Assembly (NCBI GenBank): GCA_948437895.1
Contig: CAOJKK010000011.1
Span: 1-49,560, forward strand
Source: an uncultured Clostridium sp.
Lineage (GTDB): Bacteria; Bacillota; Clostridia; TANB77; CAG-508
Length of the DNA stretch: 49,560 nucleotides
Reading direction: 5' to 3'
Shown: one piece after another, positions 7,921 through 19,302 of the stretch
How the letters are laid out: each line of letters opens with the position of its first letter
Position numbering within the stretch: the first letter of the stretch is position 1
Position numbers and translations under genes: made by a program
The notes under the pieces: model-generated
What the model was told of the DNA's origin: nothing
The model's database searches: none
The model's input: only the letters and a program-made list of their open reading frames with translations

Positions 7921-10900
7921 ATGTTTAATCTAAAAAATTTAAATTCTGAGAAAATGAGAGTAAAAGTATTAGCAACGATGCTTATATTAACATTAACTTT
8001 TGCTAATTTTGCTTTGCTTCGGTTCATATATGGGACAAGCAATAGCAGCAGATATTAATTTATCAAATCAGGGAGATGGGACAAATAGCAAAAATGTAAA
8101 ATTTGATATTTATCTTGATGAAGCTGATAGAAGTATAAAAGAAAAATCGGTTGACATGAATTCAGAGGATATTAAACTATATATATCAGCAAGTGTTCAA
8201 GGTGGGGGTTATTTAAATAATGCACAAATTGAACTTGTAAATACAAATTTTAGATTAAAAAATAATCCAGAAGTAACAAAATTTAAATTAGATTCAATAC
8301 AATCAGAAAAAGGTATGGCAGCAGGGCTACCAATAGTAGCAAAAAAAGATGAATCATATAATTTAAGTTTATTAGACATGCAAAGCCAAATAAAATTAAC
8401 AGGAGAATATATAGATGATAAAGGAAATGTAACAGACATAAACACAACAAAAGCAGTAAAGATATCATGGACATCAAATGAATTAACAAAAGAAGATATT
8501 GAATTAAATGGACAAGTAATTACAAACAAGATATATAGCATAGATGGAGCAAACAAAAGAGTTGTTCAAGTATTAGTGAAATCAAAAATTAAAGACAGCA
8601 AAGCTCCAGTAAAATCAAGTGTTATAGAAATAGCAAATCCTGAAATGGGAGTAGACCCAGAAGAAGTAAAAGTAGCTGGATATACAACTAAGGCTACTAA
8701 TGGAAAAGCAAGTGTACAATTTGCAAACAGAGAAAATAGTTCATGGGAATATAACGAAGAAGAAGGAAAAACATATATTAATGTTTCAAATAATGCAAGT
8801 GAAGAAAATATAGTAGCATGGACAAAAAATGGAGAAGATAGATTTGTAGTTACATATATATATGATGAAGCAACAGTTGTAGCTCCATTTGATTGTAATG
8901 TAAAAAATATAGTAGATATATATGGAAGAACAAATGGAACAATAGAAAAAGTAGTTGAATTAAAATTAGAAGAATTAGCAGATATTGGAGATATAGCAAA
9001 AGTAGAAAGTAGTGTATCAAAAGATATATACAAAGGAAAAATGTATATAGGTGAAGATACAAGTTTTGAAACAAGAACAAATGTATATGTGCCATATAGC
9101 AAATTAGCAGATAAAATAACAATTCAAGACTTAGGAGATAAAGTTTTAGCAGGGGAAAACGAACTATTAGAAGGAATTTCTACATACTATAAAACAACAA
9201 AAATTAATAAAGCTGAAGCATTAAAAGTATTAGGAGAGGAAGGAACAATAAAAGTATATAATGCGGAAGATAAAACTACTCCAATACAAGAAATAGCATT
9301 ATCAGAAGAGGTTGAAGAAGATTATTATACAATTTCATATGAAGAAAATGTAAATAAAATAGCAATAGAAATGAGTGCAGCAGAAGCAGAAGGATCAATA
9401 GAAATTATAAATGAAAAAGCAATCAAAACAGAAAACAGAGAAATAGTTCCAACATTAACATCAGTAGCAACAAATACAAACATAAATGTAGCTGATGAAA
9501 ATACTAATATAATAGTAAATTCTAATGTACAAGCAGTGGCAAGACTATTAGAGCCTGTAACATCATTTGATGTATCATTAGATAAAAGTTCAATATCAGC
9601 ATTAGCTGAAAATACTATGAGAATAACAGCAGAATTAACAGCAAAAGATGAGAGAAATAAATTATATAAAAATCCAACTATAAATATAGAACTTCCAAAA
9701 GAGATAAAAGAAGCTACAATAGAAAATATAACACCTGTAGTTGGAGATAATGAATTAGAAATAAAATCACGTAATGTTATAACAAATGAAGCAGGAAATA
9801 AAGTGTTAGTAATAAGCTTAAGTGGACAACAAACAAAGTATTCAACTAACGCAGCAAATATAGTAATAGATTTAAAAATAAAAACAGATGCATTTATGGC
9901 AGATAAAAATGTAGAATTAAAAGCTACATCTATTAATAATGGAGAAACAGTAGAAAAAGTAAAAGGAATAAAAATAACATCTAAATCAGGATTAGTAACA
10001 AAATCTACTATTAAAATAGGAGAAGATGTAGTAGAAAAAACAAATCAAAACAATATAAATATAAATGCAAAAGGAAATCAAGAGATAGAAGTAACTGCTC
10101 AAATGATAAATAACTATGGAGATAAATTAACTCAAAACACAGTTATAGGAAATGTACCAGAAGGTGGAGTATTAAAGTCAGCAATTACAACAAATATGGA
10201 AAATGCAATAGTATATTATTCAGAAGAAATAAATCCAAGTGTAGATTCAGAAAGCTGGAAAACAGAATTAACAAATTTAGAAAATGTAAAATCATTTAAA
10301 ATAGTAGGAACAGAATTAGCACAAGGAACATTAATGACAGTAAACTATAAATATGCATTAAATGCAGAAGCTGAAGGAGCACAAACAAGTACAATAAAAG
10401 TAAACGGAACAGTAGCAGGAGTGACAGTAGAAGATATTTTATCATATGTAGCAAATGGTACTGAAGTAGAAAAGCCACAAGAAAAGTCAGGAACAACAAC
10501 AAATGCAGAAAAGATATCTGTACAAACAGTAGTAACAGCTGGAGGAGAAGAAGTAGCAAATGGTGCAGAAATAAATAATGGACAAGTATTAAGATATAAA
10601 GTTAGAGTAACAAATACATCAAGTGAGACTTTAAATAATGTAAAATTGAAAGCAACAATTCAAAATGGTGTGTTTTATGAACTTATAAAATGGGGTGTAA
10701 TTGTTGATTCATCTAAAGATGAGAGCGGAAATTATATATATGAAAATGCCCAAAGACAATGCTATAAATATGGGGAAAATCCGGATAAAGCTGAGGATAT
10801 TCACGAAATAGCTTCTATAAAACCAGGTGAAACAAGTGAAATTGAATATCAAACAGTTGCATATATAGACACTATAGACAGAAATAATAAATATTTAAAT

Positions 10901-12808
10901 TTATTAACTATATCAGTAGATGAGGTAGAGACTTGTAGAATAACAGACATAAGAGAAGTAAAAGATGTACCTTTTGCATTAAAAGTTAATTATTCTACAA
11001 ACGAAGAAAACCTTTTTTATAGCGGTTCATATAAAGATTTTGAGATAGAGGTTAGGAATTTTAAAAATACAGACATAAAGAACTTAGAAATGCAAATGGA
11101 GTTGCCTGAAGAATTAGGAATTGATATAGAACATCAATTATATCTTGATACGGACAATGTTGATTTGACTGTAGAAAATGGAGTTATAAAACTATTAGTT
11201 CATAAAATAGTAGCAAATGATACATATAAAGTAATTATAACTTTAAATGGTGGATTGTTAGATCATGACTTAAAAGAAACTATGGCTAAATTAGTTGTAA
11301 CTGCAGATTACGATGAAACCACTTATATATCAAATGATTATGAAAAAATAATACATCAGTCTAAAACAGATTTAGATGCACAATTCAAATCAAGCAAAGA
11401 TGGTCAAACATTACATTTAGGAGATGAGATAACATATACATTGACATTAGTTAATAGTGGCATTTTAAGCACAGGCAAACTATATATATTTGATAATATG
11501 CAAAATGGATTGAATGTAAAATCTATAGTTGCCACAATGAATTCTGGCGACAATATAGAATATAAAACAAATAGCGATGGAAATTTAGAGATAGAGGACT
11601 TAGAAATAGGAGTTGGAGAAAAATTAACACTTAAAGTGGTTGCAACATTAGATTCTATAGTAGGTGATACAAATGAAATAACTAATAAAATTGAAATATC
11701 TGGCTCAACAATAGATACTATAGAGAAATCTTTAACAAATAAGATAAATGATATAAATAATCCAACAGATCCAGAAAATCCAAGTGAGAATCCAGATGAC
11801 AACAAAGATGGAACAAAAAGTATATCAGGATTAGCATGGTTGGATGAAAATAAAGATGGTATTAAAGATGCAGACGAAAAAGTATTACAAGCAGTTAAAG
11901 TAGTATTGCTAGACAAAGAAGGAAAACAAGTAGCAGAAACTACAACATCACTTGCAGGAACATATAAATTTGCTGATTTACAACAAGGAGAATATACAGT
12001 AGTATTTGAATATGATACAAGCAAATATGCAGTAACAAAATATCAAGTATCAGGGGCAAAAGAAGATACTAATTCAGATGCAATATCAAAACAAATAGAA
12101 ATAAGTGGAGAGACAAAGACTGTAGGAGCAACAGATACAATAAAATTAGAAGATAAAGATGTTGCAAATGTAGATATTGGTTTAATAGAAAATGCTAAAT
12201 TTGACTTAAGTTTAAATAAATATATAAGCAAAGTAATACTAACAAATAAAGCAGGAACAACAACATATGAATATGAAAATACAAACCTAGCAAAAGTAGA
12301 AATATCAGCAAGAAGAATAGCAGGAACAGTAATGCTAGTAGAATACGACTTACAAATAACAAATGAAGGCGATGTTGATGGTTATGTTGAAGATGTAATT
12401 GACTACTTACCAGATGGATTGGTATTTACATCAGAAACAAACAAAGACTGGTATATGGATGGAAATAAAGTATTACACAACAAGTCAATTGCTGATCAAG
12501 TAATAAAACCAGGAGAAACAAAGACTGTAACATTAGTATTAACAAAAACATTAAAGGCAGATAGCACAGGAACAATAGAAAATATAGGTGAAATAGGCGC
12601 AAGCAGAAACTTACTAGGAATAGCAGAACATGATTCAATAGCAGGAAACAAAAAAGCAGGAGAAGACGATATGTCAACAGCAAGCTTAATAGTATCAATA
12701 GCAACAGGTTCACCAATAATGTATATAGGAATAGTAATAGCAACTATGACAGTTCTGGGACTAGGAATATATATCATAAATAAAAAAGTACTGAAAGTAA
12801 GAATATAG
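7921..12808 (+). CDS. Giant surface protein 1 (DUF11/SdrD-B-like), with +1 shift in the signal peptide
   Basis: With the shift the product is 1628 residues. The ATG at 7921 has GGGAGG upstream. The N-terminus is an export signal (KMRVKVLATMLILTLTF...GQAIAAD). CGG at codon 34 breaks the frame inside it, so without recoding no exported protein is made. A long beta-rich repetitive body follows, with DUF11-like blocks (LRYKVRVTNTSSETLNNV about residue 890; ITYTLTLVNSG about 1170; VEYDLQITNEGDVDGYV about 1475). An SdrD-B/Cna-B-like module (SGLAWLDENKDGIKDADE, with acidic calcium-site residues) is near residue 1300. The C-terminus is one membrane helix (about 1594-1620) and a basic tail. No LPXTG motif is seen. 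The second giant gene follows after 18 bases. A role as cell-surface stalk or adhesin is inferred. Confidence 0.88.
8020..8022 (+). other. CGG +1 recoding site 4 (signal peptide of surface protein 1)
   Basis: The context is CTT CGG TTC. The incoming frame ends at TAA 8056-8058. Skipping C8020 gives A-L-L-G-S-Y-M-G-Q-A-I-A-A-D, which completes the signal peptide and joins the frame that stays open to 12808. Confidence 0.92.
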
Positions 12809-12826
12809 AAGGAGGAGGAAAAGAGA

Positions 12827-15800
12827 ATGAATATAGAAAAAACAAGAATTAAGAGATTTATAATTATATTATTGATGTTTATTGTTTTAGTCTTATTACC
12901 TACTTTTATCTCTTCCTTAGGAAGTTATGCATATAATTATAAGACTATAACAAGTTCAAAAAGTAGCGATGAAACTTATGCTCATTTATTAAATGCATTA
13001 GATAATCGTGCAAATAGTTATAGTAATTTTCCTTCAATAGAAAATAATAATCTTAGTGGATTAGATGGATTCAACTTGCATTCTCAAGCGGATTCTAGTG
13101 ATTCTGAAAGTAATTCATGCCATGTTTGGAATAGAGCAGTTGGATACGGGACAGGGAAAAGTTATAGAACTACAGCTTTTTGTTATCATGCTGATGTTTC
13201 AAGTCCAGCTAATGGTGTGTTAAGAAAAATTCGTGGGATTTTTATAATTGATGATGGAAAAATGGATTATATATGGACAAATAAACTTAGCAATGCAAAT
13301 GATAAAAACAGTGCCCATAAAGATAATATAAGTTACAATAATAATATTTATTTTCAAAAAATGTTAGCAAATCTATATGTATCTCAAAACAACTATGATG
13401 TAGCGTGGGATTGTGCTAATTACTACATGTATAGCGGGGCTAGGAATACTTGGGTAAAAAAGGCTGCTACAGAGTTATGGGGTAATGAAAATAATGTAGA
13501 AAGAATTGCTAATTTTACAGTTCCTAAATCATATGGAGGATTTAGACCTATAATAAATGGATTTAATAATGATTATGCATGGAATCAGTCTGATAATAAA
13601 GAGTATAGATATAAAGCAATATTTATATTTTCAGATACTGCTGGTGGCCAAGGAACTTTTTATTATCGTGTTGTTCGTGAGAAAAAGACACCAACAGTTA
13701 CAGTAAATTTAAGCAAAACAGATACTCTTAATAATAGAGTTAATGGAGCAGAAGTAAAGATAACTGGAGTTGAAAATGTATCAAAAATAAATAGTGGAAA
13801 TAGCGCAAGTTTAACTATAGGGTCAGGAAGCGTTAAAATAATTCCAGTAAACAATACAGGAAGTTTCAAATTAATAGTTACTGAGACAGCACCAAATGGA
13901 TATAAAGGAATAGGAACAGTAGAATTAACAGTTAAATATAATACAAGTACTGGAGCGGTAACAAGTATAACTAGCAACAATACTACATATGTACCAAATA
14001 GCAGTAATAGTAGTGTAACAATAAAAAATACGCCTCATATAGAGACTTTGAAACTGTTAAAAACAGACTCATTAAAAGGAGATAAATTACCTAAAGCAAC
14101 ATTTAGTATTGAATTAAGTAATGTTACTTCTTTGAAAGGCCATTCAACAGTAAGTGAAGATGGTAAAATAATAATATCAAAAACAACAAATACTAATGGA
14201 GAGTTAATATTAGAAGATATAGTGATTAAAGATGTAACAAAACCTGTTATAGTGAAAATTAAAGAAACAACAGTGCCTACAGGAAATGGATATTACTATA
14301 AACCAATAGAAATGGAATTTACAATAAAATATAGTAAACAAGGTGAAAAATATACTGTACAAAATGTAAATACATCATCTTCAATTGGAACAATTTCATC
14401 TGATACTAATAGTAATATAACTATAGCTGCTAAAAACCAACCATATATAAAATTAGATGGAGCAGTATGGCTAGATGGACAAAGTGGAATAAAAAATATA
14501 GAAGGACCTAATGGTAAAAAAGCTACAGCTGAAGAAGGAATAGACGGAGTATTAGTACAACTATATGATATAAAAAATAAAAAGGTAAAGGCAGAAACTA
14601 CTACAGCTAATGGAGGGAAATATAGTTTTTCAGATGTCGAGATGACAAACGAAGGATATAGCATAATATTCAATTATGATGGAATAAACTATATAGAGAC
14701 AAAAGCATATGGTAAAGATATTCAAAATTATGGTACAGATTCAAAAGCAACAGAACAAAATAGAAAAACATTTAATGAAAGATTTAAAACAATAAGTGGA
14801 GGGAAATCAAATGATGGAACACCATTGAGTTATGAATATAAAGATAAAGTATCAACTTTAAAAGTTGGTATGAATGGAACAAATCCAGAGTCTAAAGATA
14901 CAAATAAACAATTTAGAATGTCAGCAAAAACAGGAGTATATAAAACAACATCTGAAGGAATAAACTGTGGTCTTGTTAAAAAAGAATTTGATTTAGCATT
15001 AGGAACAGATGTAAAGAATGCAAGATTAGAATTAAATGGTAAATCAATCGAATATACTTATGCTCAAGTAATGGATGGAGAAATGGAAGATTTAAAATTA
15101 GACGAAATATTACAAGGTAAATCTTCTGATAAGACTAAACAAGATGCTGATGAAAAAATTATATACAATTTATATTTATATGTATCAGACTATAATTACA
15201 GAATAGCAGATTATAAAACAGATGCTAAAATTCAAAACCAAGTAAATCCAACTGACAATGAAAATAAAGACTATGAGAATTTGAAAGAATTACAAGCATA
15301 TGTAACATATAATGTTATATTAAAAGGACAAACTACACAAACTGCAAAAGTAAATAAATTTGAATATTACTATGATTCTGTATATACACCATACAAGATA
15401 GATGGCCAAAAGATAGTAGAAGGAAAAACAACATATACAGGAGATAAATATAATTTTGAAATAGATAGTAATAACAGAAAAATAACATTTACAAGTAGAG
15501 ACAATACTCCAAATATAGAAGGACCTAATTATAGAGTAGTGGTAGATTTAGAGTTTAAAGTAATTAGTGATGATAAAGGTCCTGTAACGTTAAAAAATAA
15601 TGTTAAGAACATAGCAGAAATTATGGAATATTCAACTGTTGAGGGTGGATTGATAGATAAAGATTCAGCACCAGCAAATGGAATAACACAAGGAGCTATA
15701 ACTCAATATGAGGATGACACAGATGAAGCAGCAGGAATAAACATTTCTTTAAAGGAAAATGCTACAAGAACAATAAAAGGAACAGTATTTGAAGATATAA

Positions 15801-17464
15801 ATAAAGATGGAACAAACAATGATAATACTCCAGTAAATGATGTAATAGTACAACTTATAGAAATAAAACAGATAAAAGGTAATAATTATGAATACATCTG
15901 GCAAGAAACAAGATCTGGAAGTAATACTGTTAAAACAACAGGAAGAAATGGATATCAAGGCCAACAATATAAAAACAGTGTAACTGCGGGAAGTGGACAG
16001 TATGAATTTAAAGACTTTATACCAGGAGATTATATTATAAGATACATCTATGGAGATGGAAGAACATATGATGTAACAGATAATGTAAAGAAATATAATG
16101 GACAAGACTATAAATCAACAATAGATGAACATTATAGAGAAGAATGGTATAATGTAGCAAATTATACAGAAAATGAATCAGTAGCAAGAGATAACGAGGC
16201 AAGAAGATTAGAAGTAATGTCATATTCAAGTACAATTAATAAAGAGATAGGAGAGGCATTAGAAAACAAATCAACATTAGATAAGACATGGATGGCAGCA
16301 GAAACATCAAAATTAAATGTACAAATAGATACAGAAACTAATCCAAATAAAGATGCTACAGTTAAATTAGAGGGAGTAAACTTCGGATTAGCAAAAAGAC
16401 CAGAAACAAGACTTGTTCTAGAAAAACATATAACAGGATTAAAAATAACACCAAATGGAACAGGAGTACAACCAATAGTAGATGCTAAGGCTGATATTAG
16501 TAAGATTGTAAATGATAATTCAGTAAATCCAACAGGAGTAAAAGGTGTAACAGATGGATTGTCAATAATTAAATCAACAAGAGAAAACAGAGGATTCTGG
16601 CAAGTAGCTACTGATATAGAAGAATTAGCGCAAGGAGCAGAGCTAGAAGTAGAATACACATATTCTATCAGAAATGATGGAGATAATGATTACTTGAGTG
16701 ATGGATTAGTTGATAGCTATATTCAAAATCCAGATAGTTATAGTGAGACATTAAAGAAAGCAGCTGAAAGCAAAAAAATATCAACTAAAGGAAATACACA
16801 AAGTTATGGAGAGTATCTAGGAGAATACTACTATCTAGGAAAAACAGGAAATAAAGACAAATTAGTTCCATCAAGAGTAGAGACATTAGAAGAGGCTCTA
16901 AATAATGATTTAACATTCACATCAGGAGAAGACTTTAAAAAGATTAATGAAGTAGCAGTTAAAAAGATGACTATTGATAAAGATGGAAATGAAAGAAAAG
17001 ATGGGCAAAACAACCCAACAACAGAAATTACAACAGTAGTTCAAAACACTTCAGCAAGTAGCTTCTTAACACCAAAAGCAGGTAACAAATATGAAAGTGG
17101 AAAAGATATAGACTACAGCAAAACAATAACTTTAAGGACATTATTATCATCATCAAATGGTGGAGAAATAGGAACAAACTTACCAAGTTATATAGCAGAA
17201 GTAGTAACATATTCAAATGCAGCAGGAAGAAGAAACTCAGATGCAGTACCAGGAAACTTAAGCTATGTACACAGTGAGGATACAAACAAAACTATGGCAA
17301 GTGATAATGAACCAGATGAGTTCTGGGGAGAAACAATTATTGTAACTAAGCCAACTGGTGAAGATAAATTAACTCCAATCCAAATAGCAATAATAACAAT
17401 AACTGCAACAGCAGTAGTAGGAGTTGGAATAATTCTAATAAAGAAATTCGTATTAAAAAAATAA
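12827..17464 (+). CDS. Giant surface protein 2 (SpaA/Cna-B and SdrD-B-like modules)
   Basis: The product has 1545 residues with a basic N-terminus and hydrophobic segment (about 11-33) acting as signal or anchor. A Cys-containing N-terminal domain (CHVWNRA, AFCYHAD, WDCANYY) faintly recalls thioester adhesin domains; this is weak. SpaA/Cna-B-like modules follow (VNLSKTDTLNNRVNGAEVKI about 290; LLKTDSLKGDKLPKATFSIE about 410). SdrD-B-like modules lie at about 545 (LDGAVWLDGQSG) and 985 (IKGTVFEDINKDGTNNDN). The C-terminus repeats the plan of the first gene: one membrane helix (about 1515-1537) and KKFVLKK. It is 18 bases downstream of surface protein 1, with ribosome binding site GGAGGAGG, so the two are cotranscribed and probably act together at the cell surface. 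Confidence 0.88.
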   Translation: MNIEKTRIKRFIIILLMFIVLVLLPTFISSLGSYAYNYKTITSSKSSDETYAHLLNALDNRANSYSNFPSIENNNLSGLDGFNLHSQADSSDSESNSCHVWNRAVGYGTGKSYRTTAFCYHADVSSPANGVLRKIRGIFIIDDGKMDYIWTNKLSNANDKNSAHKDNISYNNNIYFQKMLANLYVSQNNYDVAWDCANYYMYSGARNTWVKKAATELWGNENNVERIANFTVPKSYGGFRPIINGFNNDYAWNQSDNKEYRYKAIFIFSDTAGGQGTFYYRVVREKKTPTVTVNLSKTDTLNNRVNGAEVKITGVENVSKINSGNSASLTIGSGSVKIIPVNNTGSFKLIVTETAPNGYKGIGTVELTVKYNTSTGAVTSITSNNTTYVPNSSNSSVTIKNTPHIETLKLLKTDSLKGDKLPKATFSIELSNVTSLKGHSTVSEDGKIIISKTTNTNGELILEDIVIKDVTKPVIVKIKETTVPTGNGYYYKPIEMEFTIKYSKQGEKYTVQNVNTSSSIGTISSDTNSNITIAAKNQPYIKLDGAVWLDGQSGIKNIEGPNGKKATAEEGIDGVLVQLYDIKNKKVKAETTTANGGKYSFSDVEMTNEGYSIIFNYDGINYIETKAYGKDIQNYGTDSKATEQNRKTFNERFKTISGGKSNDGTPLSYEYKDKVSTLKVGMNGTNPESKDTNKQFRMSAKTGVYKTTSEGINCGLVKKEFDLALGTDVKNARLELNGKSIEYTYAQVMDGEMEDLKLDEILQGKSSDKTKQDADEKIIYNLYLYVSDYNYRIADYKTDAKIQNQVNPTDNENKDYENLKELQAYVTYNVILKGQTTQTAKVNKFEYYYDSVYTPYKIDGQKIVEGKTTYTGDKYNFEIDSNNRKITFTSRDNTPNIEGPNYRVVVDLEFKVISDDKGPVTLKNNVKNIAEIMEYSTVEGGLIDKDSAPANGITQGAITQYEDDTDEAAGINISLKENATRTIKGTVFEDINKDGTNNDNTPVNDVIVQLIEIKQIKGNNYEYIWQETRSGSNTVKTTGRNGYQGQQYKNSVTAGSGQYEFKDFIPGDYIIRYIYGDGRTYDVTDNVKKYNGQDYKSTIDEHYREEWYNVANYTENESVARDNEARRLEVMSYSSTINKEIGEALENKSTLDKTWMAAETSKLNVQIDTETNPNKDATVKLEGVNFGLAKRPETRLVLEKHITGLKITPNGTGVQPIVDAKADISKIVNDNSVNPTGVKGVTDGLSIIKSTRENRGFWQVATDIEELAQGAELEVEYTYSIRNDGDNDYLSDGLVDSYIQNPDSYSETLKKAAESKKISTKGNTQSYGEYLGEYYYLGKTGNKDKLVPSRVETLEEALNNDLTFTSGEDFKKINEVAVKKMTIDKDGNERKDGQNNPTTEITTVVQNTSASSFLTPKAGNKYESGKDIDYSKTITLRTLLSSSNGGEIGTNLPSYIAEVVTYSNAAGRRNSDAVPGNLSYVHSEDTNKTMASDNEPDEFWGETIIVTKPTGEDKLTPIQIAIITITATAVVGVGIILIKKFVLKK

Positions 17465-17476
17465 TACATGGTAAGT

Positions 17477-17509
17477 AAAAGAAGATGATTTCGATCATCT
17501 TCTTTTTGC
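17477..17509 (+). terminator. Terminator of the surface-protein operon
   Basis: Arms AAAAGAAGATGAT (17477-17489) and ATCATCTTCTTTT (17494-17506) close on a TTCG tetraloop and end in a T run. Confidence 0.92.
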
Positions 17510-17568
17510 ATAGATAAAAATTTTTTTATTGGGCATAATATCTAAAATTAAATTTAGGAGATATATGT

Positions 17569-18532
17569 ATGCTTTTACAAATAATAATGGTAATTTTAGG
17601 ATTTGTATTACTAATATTCGGAGCTAATGTATTAATAAAAGGTTCTACAGAAATTGCAAAAAAATTTCATATACCAGAGATGCTCATAGGATTAACAATA
17701 GTAGCACTTCGGGACATCAGCACCAGAACTAATTGTAACAATAACATCAGCAAGTAAAGGGGCAGGAGATTTAATATTAGGCAATGCTATTGGAAGTAAT
17801 TTGTGCAATTTACTATTAATACTAGGATTAATGGCAGTATTAAGGCCAATTAAAGTAGAAAAGGAAGCTAAAAGAGTTCATATACCAGTATCATTTTTTG
17901 TGACTTTACTTGTATTGCTTATGGGAATAGGGGTATTTTATGGAGAGAAGGGCATAATTAACAAAGTAGATGGTATTATATTAATAATATTATCTATAAT
18001 CTATTTTATATACCCAATAATAACAGAGATAAGAGACATAGTAGAGACATATAAAAAAGAAAAAGATAATAAGGTAGGAAATATAAAAATATGGAAAGCT
18101 GTTTTATTTGTAATACTAGGTATTGTGTTATTAAAATATGGAGGAGATTTTGTAGTAGATTACTCTATTCAAATTGCTAGAATGTTGAAAATAAGTGAAA
18201 GAGTAATAGGATTAACAATAGTAGCTATAGGAACAGCTCTTCCAGAGCTTGTAACGTCAATATTTGCAGTTATAAAAAAGGACACAGATTTAGCAGTAGG
18301 AAATTTAGTGGGGTCATGTGTGCTTAACTTATTACTGATTTTAGGAATAGGAGCATTAATTACTCCATTAACTGTCTCTAATGAGTTTATACAAAATCTA
18401 ATAATCTTATTAGGAACTAATATATTAATATGGCTATTTAACTTTATAGGAAGGAAAGACTACATTAGTAGAATTCAAGGAATTATTTTAGTAGCAGTAT
18501 TTGGAGCATATATTATAAAATTATTCGTATGA
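17569..18532 (+). CDS. Na+/Ca2+ exchanger family protein (YrbG/CaxA type), with +1 shift
   Basis: This is a membrane cation/calcium exchanger with two inverted alpha-repeats; 320 residues after the shift. Alpha-1 is GLTIVALGTSAPELIVT followed by GNAIGSNLCNLLLILG. Alpha-2 is GLTIVAIGTALPELVTS followed by GNLVGSCVLNLLLILG. About ten hydrophobic segments and a central charged loop (TYKKEKDNK) fit the family. The ATG at 17569 has AGGAG eight bases upstream. CGG at codon 48 falls exactly on the glycine of the alpha-1 motif. The second repeat, with normal GGA at the equivalent glycine, is an internal control for where the shift occurs. Confidence 0.92.
17710..17712 (+). other. CGG +1 recoding site 5 (exchanger alpha-1 repeat)
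   Basis: The context is CTT CGG GAC. The incoming frame ends at TAA 17755-17757. Skipping C17710 gives V-A-L-G-T-S-A-P-E-L, matching V-A-I-G-T-A-L-P-E-L in the second repeat of the same protein. Confidence 0.95.
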
Positions 18533-18662
18533 AGAATTATGAAAACAAGTGATTACTAAAAACCCCGAAAACCAAAGACATATTATGTAAAGAATGGTAA
18601 AATTAAATTAGCAGACCTAGAAAGGTTTGACTAAATATTTTATTTTTTGGAGGACTCGTGTG

Positions 18663-19145
18663 ATGACAAGAGTACAGAATGACAAAGCAAAAGACATTAA
18701 GGTAATCCTTGAGGAATGCCGGAAAAGAGGATTAACACTGGAAGATTTATTGGAAAGTGTTAACGAATCAATTGAAATCGAAGAGACTTCAGAAGAATCA
18801 GGAGCAGAAATCGAAAAGAGAGTTACTGATATAATGAAGGAAGTCGGAGTTCCAGCACACATTAAAGGATACCAGTATGTAAGATGTTCCATTATATATG
18901 TGCTTGAAAATCCAGAGACAATAGGAAGCGTAACGAAAGTTTTGTATCCTAGTGTTGCAAAAGAGTTCGGAACAACAGCTTCAAGAGTTGAACGAGCTAT
19001 GCGGCATGCTATCGATGTAGCATGGAGCAGAGGTGATGCAGATGTATTTCAAAAATATTTTGGGAGCACTATTGATCCTAACAGGGGTAGACCAACAAAC
19101 AGCGAATTCATCGCAATGTTAGTGGACTACGTAAGACTGAACTAA
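18663..19145 (+). CDS. Stand-alone Spo0A-type DNA-binding domain protein
   Basis: The product is 160 residues with no receiver domain. About 55 N-terminal residues are acidic and probably helical (LEDLLESVNESIEIEETSEE). The rest matches the Spo0A C-terminal effector domain closely: EVGVPAHIKGYQYVR, GSVTKVLYPSVAKEFGT, TASRVERAMRHAIDVAWSRG and PTNSEFIAMLVDYVRL. It should bind 0A-box-like DNA, but phosphorelay control through an aspartate is missing. GGAGG lies nine bases before the ATG; the overlapping GTG at 18660 is also possible. Two arginines are CGG (18720-18722, 19002-19004), the second in the RHAI motif where Spo0A proteins have Arg. The gene has its own terminator and unlike codon use, so it is probably acquired. 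Confidence 0.9.
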   Translation: MTRVQNDKAKDIKVILEECRKRGLTLEDLLESVNESIEIEETSEESGAEIEKRVTDIMKEVGVPAHIKGYQYVRCSIIYVLENPETIGSVTKVLYPSVAKEFGTTASRVERAMRHAIDVAWSRGDADVFQKYFGSTIDPNRGRPTNSEFIAMLVDYVRLN

Positions 19146-19154
19146 CTCCAAAAA

Positions 19155-19187
19155 AAGACTCTAGTTTAATACTAGAGTCTTTCTTAT
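19155..19187 (+). terminator. Terminator of the Spo0A-like gene
   Basis: Arms AAAGACTCTAGT (19155-19166) and ACTAGAGTCTTT (19172-19183), loop TTAAT, then TTTCTT. Confidence 0.9.
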
Positions 19188-19233
19188 GAATATAAATATA
19201 AAAAATAGATATAATAAATATTGTTGGAAGATA

Positions 19234-19262
19234 TTGTATGAAAAAAATGCTTGTGATATAAT
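19234..19262 (+). promoter_or_regulatory. Promoter of the M18 aminopeptidase gene
   Basis: TTGTAT, 17 bases, TATAAT, with an extended TGA before the -10. Confidence 0.75.
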
Positions 19263-19302
19263 TTATAAGGTAAATATTACAAACAAAAGAAAGGAGAATA
19301 TA

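Noticed and set aside
6651..8058. Patatin, surface protein 1 and the other split genes as pseudogenes.
   Set aside because: Apart from the single extra base each gene is intact with all catalytic or structural motifs, good ribosome binding sites and no other lesions. Decay would give varied lesions, not the same one seven times.
16385..16390. TTCGGA in surface protein 2 and similar TTCGGN strings elsewhere (17620, 25780) that look like the recoding motif.
   Set aside because: They are in the frame TTC GGA (Phe-Gly), read normally with no frame break. They serve as controls showing that the TTCGG string alone does not cause a shift or reflect a general sequencing artefact.
18560..18634. A coherent short open stretch (KPKTYYVKNGKIKLADLERFD then stop, split here as KPKTYYVKNG and KIKLADLERFD) just upstream of the Spo0A-like gene.
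   Set aside because: It has no start codon or ribosome binding site and is only about 24 codons. It may be the remnant of a gene end, but nothing shows its family.
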